A stretch of DNA of 64,000 bases from Epiperipatus broadwayi (Eukaryota > Onychophora > Udeonychophora > Euonychophora > Peripatidae), in the NCBI GenBank assembly GCA_028023455.1, contig JAQFVV010012446.1, positions 2,046,001 through 2,110,000 on the forward strand, in the 5' to 3' direction. The first letter of the stretch is position 1. The number at the start of each line of letters is the position of its first letter. A program made the position numbers and the translations under genes. Under the pieces are notes generated by a model, which was not told the DNA's origin, did not search any database, and saw only the letters and a list, made by a program, of their open reading frames with translations. Shown here piece by piece: positions 1 through 10,835 of this stretch.

Positions 1-60
1 GTATTTTAAAATTTTTCTGATGTATACCTAAATTATATATTAAACTCTTCTACCCTCTCC

Positions 61-143
61 TCATATACATATTAACGCAACTTTTATATATAATTACTCA
101 TTTATTTTCCGTTTAGTTTCGACTGTCCTGCAGTCTTCATCAG
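61..143 (-). repeat. Family C repeat, copy 1 (hammerhead-like core)
   Basis: This stretch is about 75% identical by eye to 32608-32689, and weaker copies lie at 12850-12926 and 60361-60436. Read on the minus strand it has CTGATGA (137-143), then a 5-bp hairpin GACTG/CAGTC with loop CAGGA, then GAAAC (117-121). That is the order of a hammerhead core but with one extra A before stem II. Family assignment is seen in the sequence; ribozyme activity is inference. Confidence 0.55.
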
Positions 144-1878
144 AGCTACAACATTTAAGCATATGTCACTATGTGACATAAACATTGATTAAGAAAAAAA
201 TTCTACAGGAAGCTTGGGGGCGGGACCAATCATATTTTCATTACAACACCTATACATATATAAATAATAATGAGATATTTAATGACATATGAGTAAGAAG
301 AATGAAAAGACATAGCTGTAATTTTAAAGGAAGTGATAGTAATGCTTGTTCAAAAAGACATTAAAAGATAAGATATATATAAAAAGTGCTAGTTATATGT
401 AAATAATATCTGTTGGTGACCCACCATCTATTTACCAAAGTAGACAAAAAAAGAATTCAGATATTTCATTCAAAATGACTTGAAGCCATATATTCATTTT
501 TTCATATACCTTTTTAGTATTTATTCTGCCAAACCAAAATCTTACTACCTTATCCACAACATTTTCTCTGACTCCTACTCATGCTATTATACTGTGGTTT
601 CACTCTTTTCTGAAGTTTTGATTTCTTTTGCCTTCCTCCCTGCTCCTCCACCATCCCAATTATCCTTATGGCATGTGGTGTAATAATATGATGGAAAAAC
701 CCTATATTTTAATAATTATATCATGAATATCATACCTCTGGCCTTATATTTAACTACCTAGAATTTTCAAGTGTAGGAAGAATCCATTAATTGTAAGAGC
801 CATCTGCTATTAAATATGACATTTTCATATAATAGTAAGTGAAAAAAAAAGTGAAGAAACAATTGATATGAAAAGTGAATATATACTTCACTGCAATATT
901 ACAAATACTCAATGTGCAAGTAGAGGGGTTCATTGTATACAAAAAGGAAAACAACTATTCAACTTAACGTAAAACACCAAGTGCAGATAGTTTCAGTTTA
1001 TGCCCTAACAAATCCTCAGTATAATTAAAAAATAGAAGATTCTTATATAGATATACAAAATGCTTTTGATAACATAAAACATTATTTAAATTTTTTTATG
1101 GGAAACTTTAATTCTAGAATGAAAAAAGTGATTGAAAGATTAAAGTGCTTATGGATACACATGGCTATGATTATATAACGAAGAGTGCAGACTTGTGGAA
1201 TTTTCAGAAAAAGAAAGTATATACTATGATTTTTTTTCTTTAAGCAAAATTGCCAAATATGGAAGTATCCAAATGAAGATATAGCAGCATTGGGTTATAT
1301 TTTGTTTAATAAAAAATATATATTTTAAAAGTTAATAAATTCAACATATGAAACAATCACCAATTAATTATATATAAAATATGTGTTAATTCAAAATGAG
1401 AAGAGATAGTAACTATTAGGATACTATTAATAATTGATATTCCTAATTTTCAAAATCAATCAAATGATTTAATTGAGATCAATAAGATAAATGATACAAA
1501 AAACATCAATTTACAAACAAATTTTCAAGTGAGACAAGACAATGTAAGAAAATATTTAAAGAAAAAACTACACCTCACTTAGCAAGGGACCTTTACGTGA
1601 AAATTCCCTGTAGTGACCATCATCAATTTATATCCACTATTTTAATATATAAATGATTATTCTATAATGATTGCAAAAGAAATTTTTTTGGTGGCCATTT
1701 TGAAAATGGCAACCATCTTGTAAGATTGATGACATCATAGAATAGTAACTTTATGTCATTCAAAAGACAAATGGCAATGTTCATGCTAAAAATGTATTCA
1801 TTATACATAGTACAATATTACAAAGAAATCAAGTTCATATGTCACATGACCTAATTTAACAAAGCTTGTATTACACAT
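144..1878. other. AT-rich DNA, no gene seen
   Basis: No frame of useful length, no RNA gene and no clear repeat boundary was recognised. A pyrimidine-rich open frame at 480-683 has no recognisable protein content and is treated as chance. Confidence 0.5.
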
Positions 1879-1942
1879 AGAGCTTGCAAATAAGCTCTTA
1901 ATAAGCTTTTACAAAGCCTTTAAGAGCTTATTTGTGAGCTCT
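1879..1942. repeat. Short hairpin (22-bp arms)
   Basis: Arms 1879-1900 and 1921-1942 are complementary over about 20 of 22 bases around a 20-base loop. The arms contain AGAGCTT and TAAGCTCTTA blocks. This may be a small foldback element or the core of a decayed one. No target duplication was found. Confidence 0.6.
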
Positions 1943-2376
1943 ATATATAACAGTACAATATACAACATTATTTTAATTGTAAAATTAAAATACGATTAAT
2001 ATACGGTACTTTAATTTTCATCCAGCATCCTTGCATGACAGTCAATATATTAATTAACAACATATTTAAAGTAATCTTTACCAGCCATAAAAGTTAAAAA
2101 AAAGTGCTTCATTCAGTACAATAGGTAATCAAAAGCCTATTTTGATGACATACAATAACAATGTATTAATATTTTACTTTTAAATGAAATGTATACTTTG
2201 TAGATTCACTCACTTATATAGATTAAAATTTTTATTAATGGTGTTTTGCATGCAGCCAAAATTATGATCATCTTATAGTAATTGCAAAATTTAGATACTG
2301 AATGCAATAACAGTCACTAAATGTAAGTGTAAAATATCATTTATTGTACAGTATTTGCTTAATTTTAAATCAGTGT

Positions 2377-3190
2377 TGATTTAGTTTGCGCCCACAGCCA
2401 TTTTGAAATCTAAAACCAGCCAAAACCACCACTGACCCAACCCACCAATAAATGACATAAATATTGAATAAAAGTACTTTAAATTCATGTTTTAGAAATT
2501 ATAAGCTAGTACAGTGGTCCCCAACCTTTTTGCACTTAAGAGCACATTCTATAATACTGGCCAGGTGGTGGGCACCATTTATTTTTTCAATGTAAATTTA
2601 TAGTTGGATATTGTTAATAATACACATAATGTACAAAAAAATATTTATTTCAAGAATAAAATTTTAACATTTGATTACAATATAATACAATAATTTATAA
2701 AAAATTTTAAAAATTAAATTTATTTGTATCAGATAAATAATTTTTTCTCATGTTCGGATAGCGGCGGGCACATGTAAAATGGTCTGCGGGTGCCATGGTG
2801 CCTGCAGGCATAGGGTTGGGGACCCCTGAGCTAGTAAAAAAAATATGCTTTATTTCATATGAACATATAGTACAATCTTTTAGTATTTGGAAATTATAGG
2901 TTTGGTTTGATCAGACTTGTGCAACTTCTGACCGATACTTCATATTGACTAAACCAACCTTCTCCCTTTCCGAAAATTCCAATGCTTTGCACCATCATAT
3001 TTCAAATATTTTATGAAGGTAAATTAAAAAAAAAAATCCCTAATAAAATAAAGCATATTGTTTTTACTAGCTTATAATGTCTGAAATATGAATTTAAAAT
3101 ACTTTTATTCAATATTTATCTCATTTATCAGTTGGATGTGTCAGTGGTGGTTTTTATATTTCAAAATGGCCACAAGTGCAAACTAAATCA
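2377..3190. repeat. Foldback element, interrupted by a hAT-like insertion
   Basis: The left arm (2377-2511, continuing at 2837-2856) is complementary to the right arm (about 3045-3190) over some 150 bp with scattered mismatches. Both arms contain the GATTTAGTTTG / CAAACTAAATC end block and a run matching AAGTACTTTAAATTCATG. The centre (2857-3044) is not repeated. The left arm is split by the element at 2512-2828, so this foldback is older than that insertion. No internal coding was seen. Confidence 0.75.
2512..2828. mobile_element. Non-autonomous hAT-like DNA transposon (MITE), 317 bp
   Basis: The ends are CAGTGGTCCCCAACC and, read inward from the right, CAGGGGTCCCCAACC: a 15-bp terminal inverted repeat with one mismatch. 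It is flanked by a perfect 8-bp target duplication, AGCTAGTA, at 2504-2511 and 2829-2836. An 8-bp duplication with CAG-starting inverted repeats is the hallmark of the hAT superfamily. There is no transposase inside, so it would have been mobilised in trans. It sits inside the left arm of the foldback at 2377-3190. Confidence 0.92.
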
Positions 3191-3282
3191 GGACCTTTAA
3201 ATCATAATATCATAATCTGTTCCAGAGATATTCAAAATAAAAGAGGCATTATTGAAAATGTAAAAAGATACAGTGCTGAGAA

Positions 3283-4270
3283 AAAAAATACAAATTTCAT
3301 TCAATGTCAAATTAAATATATTAATTTTAAATTGTATATTAGCGGAAATATTTAGTTAACTAATTTTGAATTAAAATTTTCTAGTCACTAGGTTAATCTA
3401 AAGTATTTTCAGTAAAAGGTGAGAAGGAAATGATTCTATGAATTATGCATCTATTTTATGATTGAAATAAAATCCTGGTTTCTACTTCAACTTCGAGTAG
3501 TAAGTTACAAATTGCGCGTTACACAACCAAGTGTAGCTTAATATCAAGAGAATTATCAGATTGAGGACTTTTGGGCCATTTAATAAATTTTCATAAATTA
3601 CTACCCAGTTGTTTAAAATCACAACTCAAGCCAATACTCCCAAGTTAGGCTATGAATATGGGTTCTAAAGGTTCCTGGAGGTGCTCAGCTTGATAATTCT
3701 CTTGTGTAATATGCAATTTGTAATTTATATGATTATAAATTACTAAATCTAAGTAAAAAAATATTTACTTGCTAGATACTCCCAAGATAGGCTATGAATA
3801 TGGGGACTAAAGGTTCCTGGAAGTGCTCAGCTTGATAATTCTCTTGTGTAATATGCAATTTGTAATTTATATGATTATAAATTACTAAATCTATTATTTT
3901 ATTAATTGATCATTAATGGCTATTCGAAACGGTTATAAAATCTGTTGTCTAAATCTAAATAAAAAAATATTTACTTGCTAAATTTTAAATTATAAGCTCA
4001 TAATTTCTTTCAGACTTGTAGTACTAACAAAAAATGCAAATTTCATTCAGTATAAAACTAAAAATAAATTTGGGTTGTATATGATTACTAATTTTAAATT
4101 ATGTACTGTAATGTATTATCCAAAATATTCAGTTGAATAATTTTAGATTAAAACCTTTATGAACGCTAATTTCAACCAAACTAAAAGTGCTTATTATTGC
4201 AAGCATATTTTCAATAAAATAAAAAAAAAAGGAGGAAGATGATTTAATGCATTAGGCATAAAGTAATACA
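3283..4270 (+). repeat. Diverged direct repeats flanking a tandem block
   Basis: The segment near 3283-3480 resembles 4010-4270 in the same order: a CAAATTTCATTCA block, an AATTTTAAATT block, then a purine-rich end. They are clearly old and contain indels. Between them lie the 142-bp tandem units at 3634-3982. The arrangement suggests an old duplication with later expansion of the middle. Confidence 0.5.
3634..3982 (+). repeat. 142-bp tandem repeat, about 2.3 units
   Basis: The unit starting at 3634 recurs at 3776 with only a few differences over about 117 bp. The end of the unit (AAATCTAA, a run of A, then ATATTTACTTGCTA) recurs again near 3952-3982 after a 58-bp insertion unique to the second copy. 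An inverted fragment of the same unit lies at about 3503-3560. No coding content. Confidence 0.75.
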
Positions 4271-4979
4271 AATTAATGGAAGAATTTCCATGCTTTTAAT
4301 TTTTATTTAAGTGACCCATATTTTTGCCATTATGTTTTGTATTAGTCGAAAAATTGTGAAGTCATTTCAAGAAAACGGCTATCATACATAATAAAATGTG
4401 ACATCTCATGGCATTAAAAAAGGCCATAGGTAGCATATTTGTATATAAAGTCTATTTATTTAGATCTGCATAATAAAATGTGTAAAAGAAAGGTGTAAAT
4501 ATTTATTGCAATAAGCCAAACATTCGAATTTCTTTTCTTTCTTAATATATCAGAATTGTTATATTTTTCAATGTTATGATTAAGTTATGGTAATGTGTAG
4601 TTCTATAAATTGACTAACATTACATCATTGATAAATAATAAATTTTAATGGTAACATCAATACAGTCAATAAGATATTACTAATATTTTTTTTATTTTCA
4701 AAAATTTCACATAAATAATATAAAACTACGCATTTAAAAAAAATGAAACGTTGGTATGGTTTTCATTTTCAGTATAACGATTAACAATTTTGCAGAAGAA
4801 CACAAAAAATTATTAACTGTGACCTTACTCTCCTTTTTTCGTCCATTTTTTTGGACATTTGCACAGTGAAACCAAACATCTTTTCTAGGATTATTGAATT
4901 TTTTTTAAAAAATAGTTTACAGTTACATATATTTTCAACTGGAATCATAGCGGCAACTAATATCACCAAATACACATCA
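4271..4979. other. AT-rich DNA, no gene seen
   Basis: No coding, RNA gene or repeat boundary recognised. Overlapping short frames on both strands at 4781-5042 are not supported as genes, although the plus-strand one runs into the transposase relic that follows. Confidence 0.4.
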
Positions 4980-5516
4980 CATCTTCAACTTATCGACAAA
5001 GAATTATCGCAACCTTCAAGAAGTATGAACTTCAACAACTAATGCAACACTTTGTTGATGCTTGGGATAGAGATGCTGTTAAGAAATTGATCATGACAAC
5101 ATTAAAGAGCTTTTGCAACCACACATGAAGGAATTAACTAATAAAGAATTAATGCAACTGGATAAAAAAAGGAAGATAATGAAGAAAACAAAATCAACAA
5201 GCCTGTGAAGAAGCCATGAATAACATTTTTGAAGAATTTGACCTGACTTAGAACACTCCATAAAATCTAAAAATGCCTTACATCAACAAATGAGACCTTA
5301 TAACACACGTTGTATGAAAAGAAAATCAAAGAAACAAGTCAACCATTCATTCTAAATTTTTCACTACAGATCCTTAGTCATCAACAGTGTACTTCCAAAA
5401 AAATCCAAAATTATCAAACAATTTAAAAGATAATTATAGACCATTAGAACAATCCACTGATGACACAAATAACTGGACAATGAGTGATGAATGGATAGAT
5501 TATAAGAAATAACTTT
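4980..5516 (+). pseudogene. Possible Tigger/pogo-like transposase C-terminal relic
   Basis: Reading the plus strand with frameshifts gives pieces that look like the C-terminal half of a DDE transposase: a FVDAWDRDAVKK-like piece near 5050, LLQPHMKELTNKELMQLDKK near 5110-5170, EAMNNIFEEFDLT near 5210-5250, and an acidic tail ending DDTNNWTMSDEWIDYKK and a stop at about 5513. Such acidic, LQPH/ELMQLD-type tails follow the catalytic domain in Tigger/jerky-type proteins. The catalytic part is not visible and there are several frameshifts and stops, so it is inactive. The family call is from memory of the general pattern; an unrelated retroposed gene fragment is possible. Confidence 0.4.
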
Positions 5517-5642
5517 AAGCTGTTTCTTTCTTTTTGTATAGATTTAAGCTGCTTTATCTTACACACACATATATATTGTAAGTATTTGCATTAATACAAA
5601 TATAGCACAGTTTACACATACATATATCATACAGAAAAGCTA

Positions 5643-5900
5643 AACTCTCCATACAGTAGTGCTACTCAGTGTTAGCTAGAGTAATCAATGGATGCAGGAA
5701 GGTTTGTACACAAAATCTCTATCTAGTGCCTATTCATCCAATATCCCCAGACTACTTTCTAGTTTGTGGCTTTCATTGGTGAAAAGCCTTAGACCTGAGA
5801 GCACTGTACCTAAATCTTAGGATTTAATACAATCCTCCAGTAGCCACCTTTTATCTTTTTAGCTGATCATGTGATGTTCAGTAGTTCATATATCACACAT
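5643..5900 (+). repeat. Family A repeat, left arm plus body
   Basis: It begins with CTCTCCATACAGTAGTGC and continues through AGAGTAATCAATGGATGC, TCTATCTAGTGCC and CCAATATCCCCAGACTA to GAGAGCACTGTACCTA, matching copies at 9.9, 34.4, 44.7, 49.6, 55.5, 55.9 and 58.3 kb. The inverted right arm is missing. A GATCATGTGATGTTCAGTAG tail block follows at 5865-5884. Confidence 0.75.
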
Positions 5901-6639
5901 TGGGCTTTTTTTAACTACTATATATACTAGGTTAAATTGTTTGTTAATACATTCATGGTACACAGGGATGAACTAAATTTTTTGCCTATACAAATTCATT
6001 ATAAATAATCCCTTGCTTTTTATATGATCTTTTTGCTTGACAATGAGTTTTGGGAAACCAATTGTCCTCACTTAGCAAGGTAAAGGTATTATCCATTAAA
6101 GATAATTAAATATCTGAATTCTAAAAATGAAACAAAATTAATAATAATAATAATAATATATAAAAAAATATAAGTGTGAACTGACAAGGAAATTTGTAGA
6201 AGAGAATAAAAGTGCAATGAATATAAACCACATTTTAATAGTGGAAACAAATTGTTTCAGAAAAAAGAAAGATATAAAAGTTCCACCAAGAATTATATAC
6301 TAATAAAAAAGTAATAATAATAATTTCGACATTCATAACATCTAAATTGTCAACCATTTTTAATGAAAAGCTGAGACAGACAATTAAATCTACGAAGAAA
6401 GAAAAAGCTTCAGAAAATGATGGAAACACTATTGATATTATAAAAAAGCAAGTGAGGAAATAGAAAAATTATTGAAAAAATTATATACCAAGTTTCTAAA
6501 TAATATAAAGAAATACCAGATGGTTGGAAGAATCCAGAAGTAATATTGGTATTTAATAAAGATGATAAAGAAATTATTAGCAAATTATAAAATTACAAGT
6601 CTTTTTAATTGACAGCAACATATGTAAATATTATAAGAC

Positions 6640-7555
6640 AGAGATGAAGGTGGAACCACCTTTTTCTTATAAAATCTGCCGCGTTGCGACTTGAGAGCTA
6701 TATATACAGTCATCATTACATCTGATTGGCTGTCGTATAAGTATTCTAAAATGTGCATGTGAGAAGGTTTCAGCCTTTCACTTTAAGTCTTCTTAATGAA
6801 TAATATTTCTGAAGTGTAATTTTTATTACACAATTTTCATGTAAGGGAAGGACTGTTTTCTATACGCTTTCAATACCTTGTGAAGGAGTGTGTAATCATA
6901 CTTGTATGACCAAAGATATGTGAAAAAGATGTATTATCCCCAAGATATGCATTTTGTGCTGAATCAATATTCATCAGTTGACTCAGATCACAATCTCTTA
7001 CACATATCTTTATCATTATTCAGTATATATATATAGCAAATTATTAAAGCTTAATTGTTAAAGTGTCTAACTTACTGCCATCAAACTATGAGACAAACTA
7101 CTTAATGAAAGTATATTAATTCATTAAGTGGATAATCTCTAGTCTAATGAATGAGTAATAAAAGATATTAATATACCTTCATCAAGTGTTTTCTGTCAAA
7201 GTTGTGAGGGCAGTAATTTTGTCATTTATCAATTAAACCGTAGTCTGCCTATCTATCTGTTTGTCTGTCTGTCCATCTGTCTGACTATCTATCTATACTG
7301 AATAATGATAAAGACATGTATAAAAGATTATGATTTGAGCAAATTGATGATTGCTGGTTCAGCATAAAATGTGCACCATGGAGATCATACATCCTTTTCA
7401 CACGTCTTTGGTCATATATTTATGATTACACCCCTTCACAAGATGTTAAACGTGAATAAAAATCAGTTCCTACCTTGTGTGAATGTGGTGCAGTGAATAT
7501 TATTCATTAAGTGTAATCTCTAGTCTAACAAATAACTAATAAAAATTATTAATCT
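6640..7555. mobile_element. Family H1 palindrome inserted in the LINE
   Basis: The left arm (about 6790-7030) is complementary to the right arm (about 7290-7525), with the block CTTTGGTCATA and its complement in both. It ends with the one-sided tail GATAATCTCTAGTCTAA...TAATAAAAATTATTAA, seen in other H1 copies. The LINE reading resumes directly after it. Both arms carry decayed hammerhead-like motifs (about 6945-6985 minus, 7340-7370 plus). The centre carries a TCTG/TCTA microsatellite. Confidence 0.7.
7246..7297 (+). repeat. TCTG/TCTA tetranucleotide microsatellite
   Basis: Imperfect tandem TCTG and TCTA units of about 50 bp in the centre of the H1 palindrome. Confidence 0.85.
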
Positions 7556-8660
7556 ACCAGACTTCTATTAGTTTTATACAAAGTTTTCATCAATGTAGTT
7601 ATAACTCACAGGAATTATGGACCCAACCAAACAAAAGAACAAGCTGGAGTTGAGGTTTTTAGCACAATGAATCACATTCAAGTATTGAGAAAAGTTATAG
7701 AAAAAACAAAAGATGGCAAGTTGCCTGCATCCTTTGGATATAGATTAAAAAGATGGTTGATTCTATAAACATGTTCATAGTAATTAAAACAATGGACCAC
7801 CAAGATATAGAATCATAATACTGCTATTTTCTGAAGGACATGGTAAAACTAAAAAAAAACAACATTGATAAGGATATATGTCAGAGTGATTCTAAGTCTC
7901 CAAATTTTTTACAGCAGTTTTACAAAAAGTATTTTGTGAATTAACATGGGTTACTAAAAAAATGAAAATACATGGGTATTAAAATCATTTAGATTTTGTT
8001 GATAATATGGTTATTTTTATAAATAATTTTTCAGAACTTCAGGAAATATTGGAAAAATTATCAGATGAAAGTAAAAAATTAGGATTATATATAAATACTA
8101 ACAAACTAAACTAATATTCAATAGATTTTCTCAGAGGTAAATATGGATTGATTATCATAAATTAGATGAAGGTAACAATTATAAATAGTTTGGCTAGATA
8201 ATTAATGCACATAGAAACATAATGGATGGATGCAATCACAGAATTAAACTTGGATGGAGTGCTTTTAGTCAAAATACCAGTATGGGCACATGAATCTGAC
8301 ACTACTCAATAAAATATGAAGATATATATATATATATTCAAAGTAATAAGAACAGAGTAAAAGGTTTTATACATGAATAAGAGGACAGGTATTGACATCA
8401 TTGAAAAAATTAAGAAACTGAAATGGATCTGGGCTGGACATATTGCTAGAAGAGATGATAATAGATGGACATTTGAAATCTTAAACTGGATCCCAAGAGA
8501 TCATAAGTCTTAAGAAGAGGCCACATGTGCGATGAATGAACAAATAAAATAAAAATGCTAGTTTGATGTGGGGAAGAGGATATGTATGAGAAATTAGATT
8601 AAACTTATATTTTCATTCAGCAGAGAATCGATAATTGTTGAAAATGATGATTACGATGAT

Positions 8661-9939
8661 AAATTGGTCTATTTCTATATTTTCATTGGTTATTATTTGT
8701 ATTCATAACAGTACCTACTTTTATAAATTATTGTAGCTTTCTTTAATTCAAACATTTCTTACAAATTAATCATTGTATGAATATATATTAAGTTTTCTGC
8801 CCAAAGGCATGTTTAAGGTCTAAGCAAAAAAATATTACACCAAGAAATAACACTTAATCATTACTGGTAGCAATTAGTCATACTTTCCCAACCTCTTAGC
8901 ACAATTTATTAGAGCCAAGTTTTTTAAAAATGTATATTAATTTTTCTATTGCTTCTTTTTTTTTAAAAAAAAGTTTTATCACATACTCAAACGGCAAGTT
9001 AATAAAACAGCACAGCCACAAGACATTATAGTTGCCAGAAAGCAATATATATATTCACACATTAATAGACAACTTCATACATTTAATTAATGCTTTTTAT
9101 GAGGGTTTGTACCCTAAATAAGGCGCTCAGGCTGTCTCGGGCACCGAAATGAAATAGGTATTAAAATTAGACTTTATATTTTTAAATATATATATTTAAT
9201 AAACAAATTTATTTTCATTTAATATGTGATTTGTTTTTCTATTACGTCCATGTTTTGTTTATAACTCCATACATAAAGTATAAATCTACAGGTTATTATT
9301 TAATATGCCTTTTTAATAATTTTAAACTGGGCAATTTTAAGTTTTGCCTCAGGCGTGAAAATTGATCGTCCAGGCCCTATATTTACGTTCGGAGTAAAGT
9401 ACAGAAATGTAGAATATTATTCTAAAGATAGTTATATATAATAAAAAACAATAATAATAAATAAAAAAAGATAGTTAAATATATGGAATTAAGAACGGAA
9501 TGAAAGTAGCTAATTATTTTAATTAACATATTTACAATAAACAAAACAGCAATGTTTGAATAATGACGACTCCGATTTTTTTTTATCACTTTAAAGTTCG
9601 TGATCTTACTATCACATGAAAACTTCGTAACTTTTTTTAACAATATCAGACTTGTAAAGGCTCAAAGTAAAAACTATTTCATTTGATAATCCAATCCGCA
9701 AATTACTATAAAATCTATTCGACAAATATTTCCCTCTGATATATGCCAGAAATTAGCAACAAACAAGTTACTTTGAGAAATATTCAATTCAATCTGCGAT
9801 ATATTTAAAAAAACAACAACTATTAGTTAACAGCATAATAAAACGTTTTTTTTTTTTTCTATAAATGGCAACACATTAGACATTATCGTTTTAACCAAGT
9901 AATTAAATAATCTTGTAATATTCATTAGAGTAAACAGTA
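8661..9939. other. AT-rich DNA, nothing resolved
   Basis: No gene found. A short GC-richer patch near 9120-9150 (GCGCTCAGGCTGTCTC) and another near 9350-9380 (CCTCAGGCGTG, GTCCAGGCCC) stand out from the AT background and may be remnants of a mobile element, but I could not match ends. Confidence 0.4.
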
Positions 9940-9944
9940 GCAAA

Positions 9945-10440
9945 CTCTGCAGAAGTGCCACCTAGTGCAAGCCATGGTAATCAATGGTTGCAAGAAGAAT
10001 TTCTGCATAAAATCCCTATCTAGTGCCTACTCATCCAATAACCCCAGACTAGTTTCTAGCTGGCGGCTTTGAGTCTTGGATCTGAAAGAACTGCACTTTG
10101 ATCTTAGGATCTAATGCAACCCTCTAGCAGCCACATTTTACCCTTTCAGTTAACTATAAAGCTACTAGTCCCAAATGAAAATACAATAATGTTGTCAATT
10201 AAAGTTCATTCAATTGTATAATCATACAGATCTGAACACAGTTCAGTATCGGTACATTTTAGATGAGTACGCACTAGATAGGGATTTTATTCACAAACTT
10301 TGAATCCATTGATTACTATGGTTTGCAATGGGGGGAGGGACACTATTGTGTGGAGAGTTTGCAACTGTTTTATAGCCTGTGATCATAGCCTGTGATCATC
10401 AGGAAATGATGATCATGTGATTCATTGGACTAAAAACAGC
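9945..10440. mobile_element. Family A element, near full length, with both arms
   Basis: The left arm (9950-10045: AAACTCTGCAG, AGTGCCACCTAGTGCAAGCC, TAATCAATGG, TCCCTATCTAGTGCCTACTC) is complementary to the right arm (10260-10355). Between them are about 210 bp of body, including GATCTGAAAGAACTGC and TTAACTATAAAGCTA. After the right arm comes a one-sided tail, GATGATCATGTGATTCATTGG. This copy shows the whole architecture: arm, body, arm, tail. No target duplication is convincing here. Confidence 0.75.
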
Positions 10441-10679
10441 CTTATCAATTCAATTGCTTTTAACAATTTATAAAATCATCTCTGATAATTATGTCATGTC
10501 AATATTGCAATTACACATTATCTATCAACTTTGTTTCATACAAAGTGAGTTCCAATGAAAGAATGACTAATGACTGGGTTTCTCTTCAGCTTCTTCAGTC
10601 CATCTCTGAATTAATGCATGTGTTTAACAGCGATATAGTTTTGGCTATTGACCATCAAAAATTTTAAAGGAAATAATGT

Positions 10680-10835
10680 ATGGATCAACATGCTACTGAA
10701 ACATTTGAAATGATACAAACTATGTATGGCAGTAAAAACATGAATTTCAGGAAGATTTTCACGTGATTTTCAAGACTTCATAATGGCAGAAAGAGCATAT
10801 TTCATGTTGTAATTCTTGATGCACTAGTACCTTAA
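10680..10835 (+). pseudogene. Mariner-type transposase N-terminal helix-turn-helix relic
   Basis: From ATG at 10680 the frame reads MDQHATETFEMIQTMYG, then SKNMNFRKIFT, a stop, FSRLHNGRKSIF, and ends at 10835. The ATETFEM..YG...R...F..F..GR pattern is the classic second half of the mariner helix-turn-helix DNA-binding domain (usual form SATETFEML..AYG). One in-frame stop replaces the expected tryptophan codon. No catalytic domain follows, so only the DNA-binding end remains. Retroposed or captured mariner-type domains are known in other proteins, but the decay argues for a dead fragment. Confidence 0.65.

Larger units (their letters stand above)
6170..8660 (+). pseudogene. RTE/BovB-type LINE relic split by a palindrome
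   Basis: Segment one (about 6170-6630) resembles, in nucleotides, the minus-strand LINE at 63.7-64.0 kb: it carries the stretch before the reverse transcriptase (RETIKSTKKEK-, PDGWKNPEVILVFN- and ANYK-like pieces). Segment two (about 7560-8660) continues with LYKVFINV, PNQTKEQAGVEVFSTMNHIQVLRKVIE, a DFVDNMVIFINNFSELQEILEK-like piece near 7990-8060, and the C-terminal KLKWIWAGHIARRDDNRWTF / LNWIPRDH block at 8400-8500. It ends at GATGATTACGATGAT near 8660, a typical RTE-like 3' tail. In life the product is an endonuclease/reverse transcriptase for target-primed insertion. This copy has many stops and frameshifts and is dead. Confidence 0.75.

Noticed and set aside
480-683. 67-codon plus-strand frame
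   Set aside because: Hydrophobic, AT-driven composition, no motif, no splice or promoter context; typical of chance frames in AT-rich DNA.
7246-7297. Functional site in the TCTG/TCTA tract
   Set aside because: Ordinary microsatellite in the loop of a palindrome; no supporting context.
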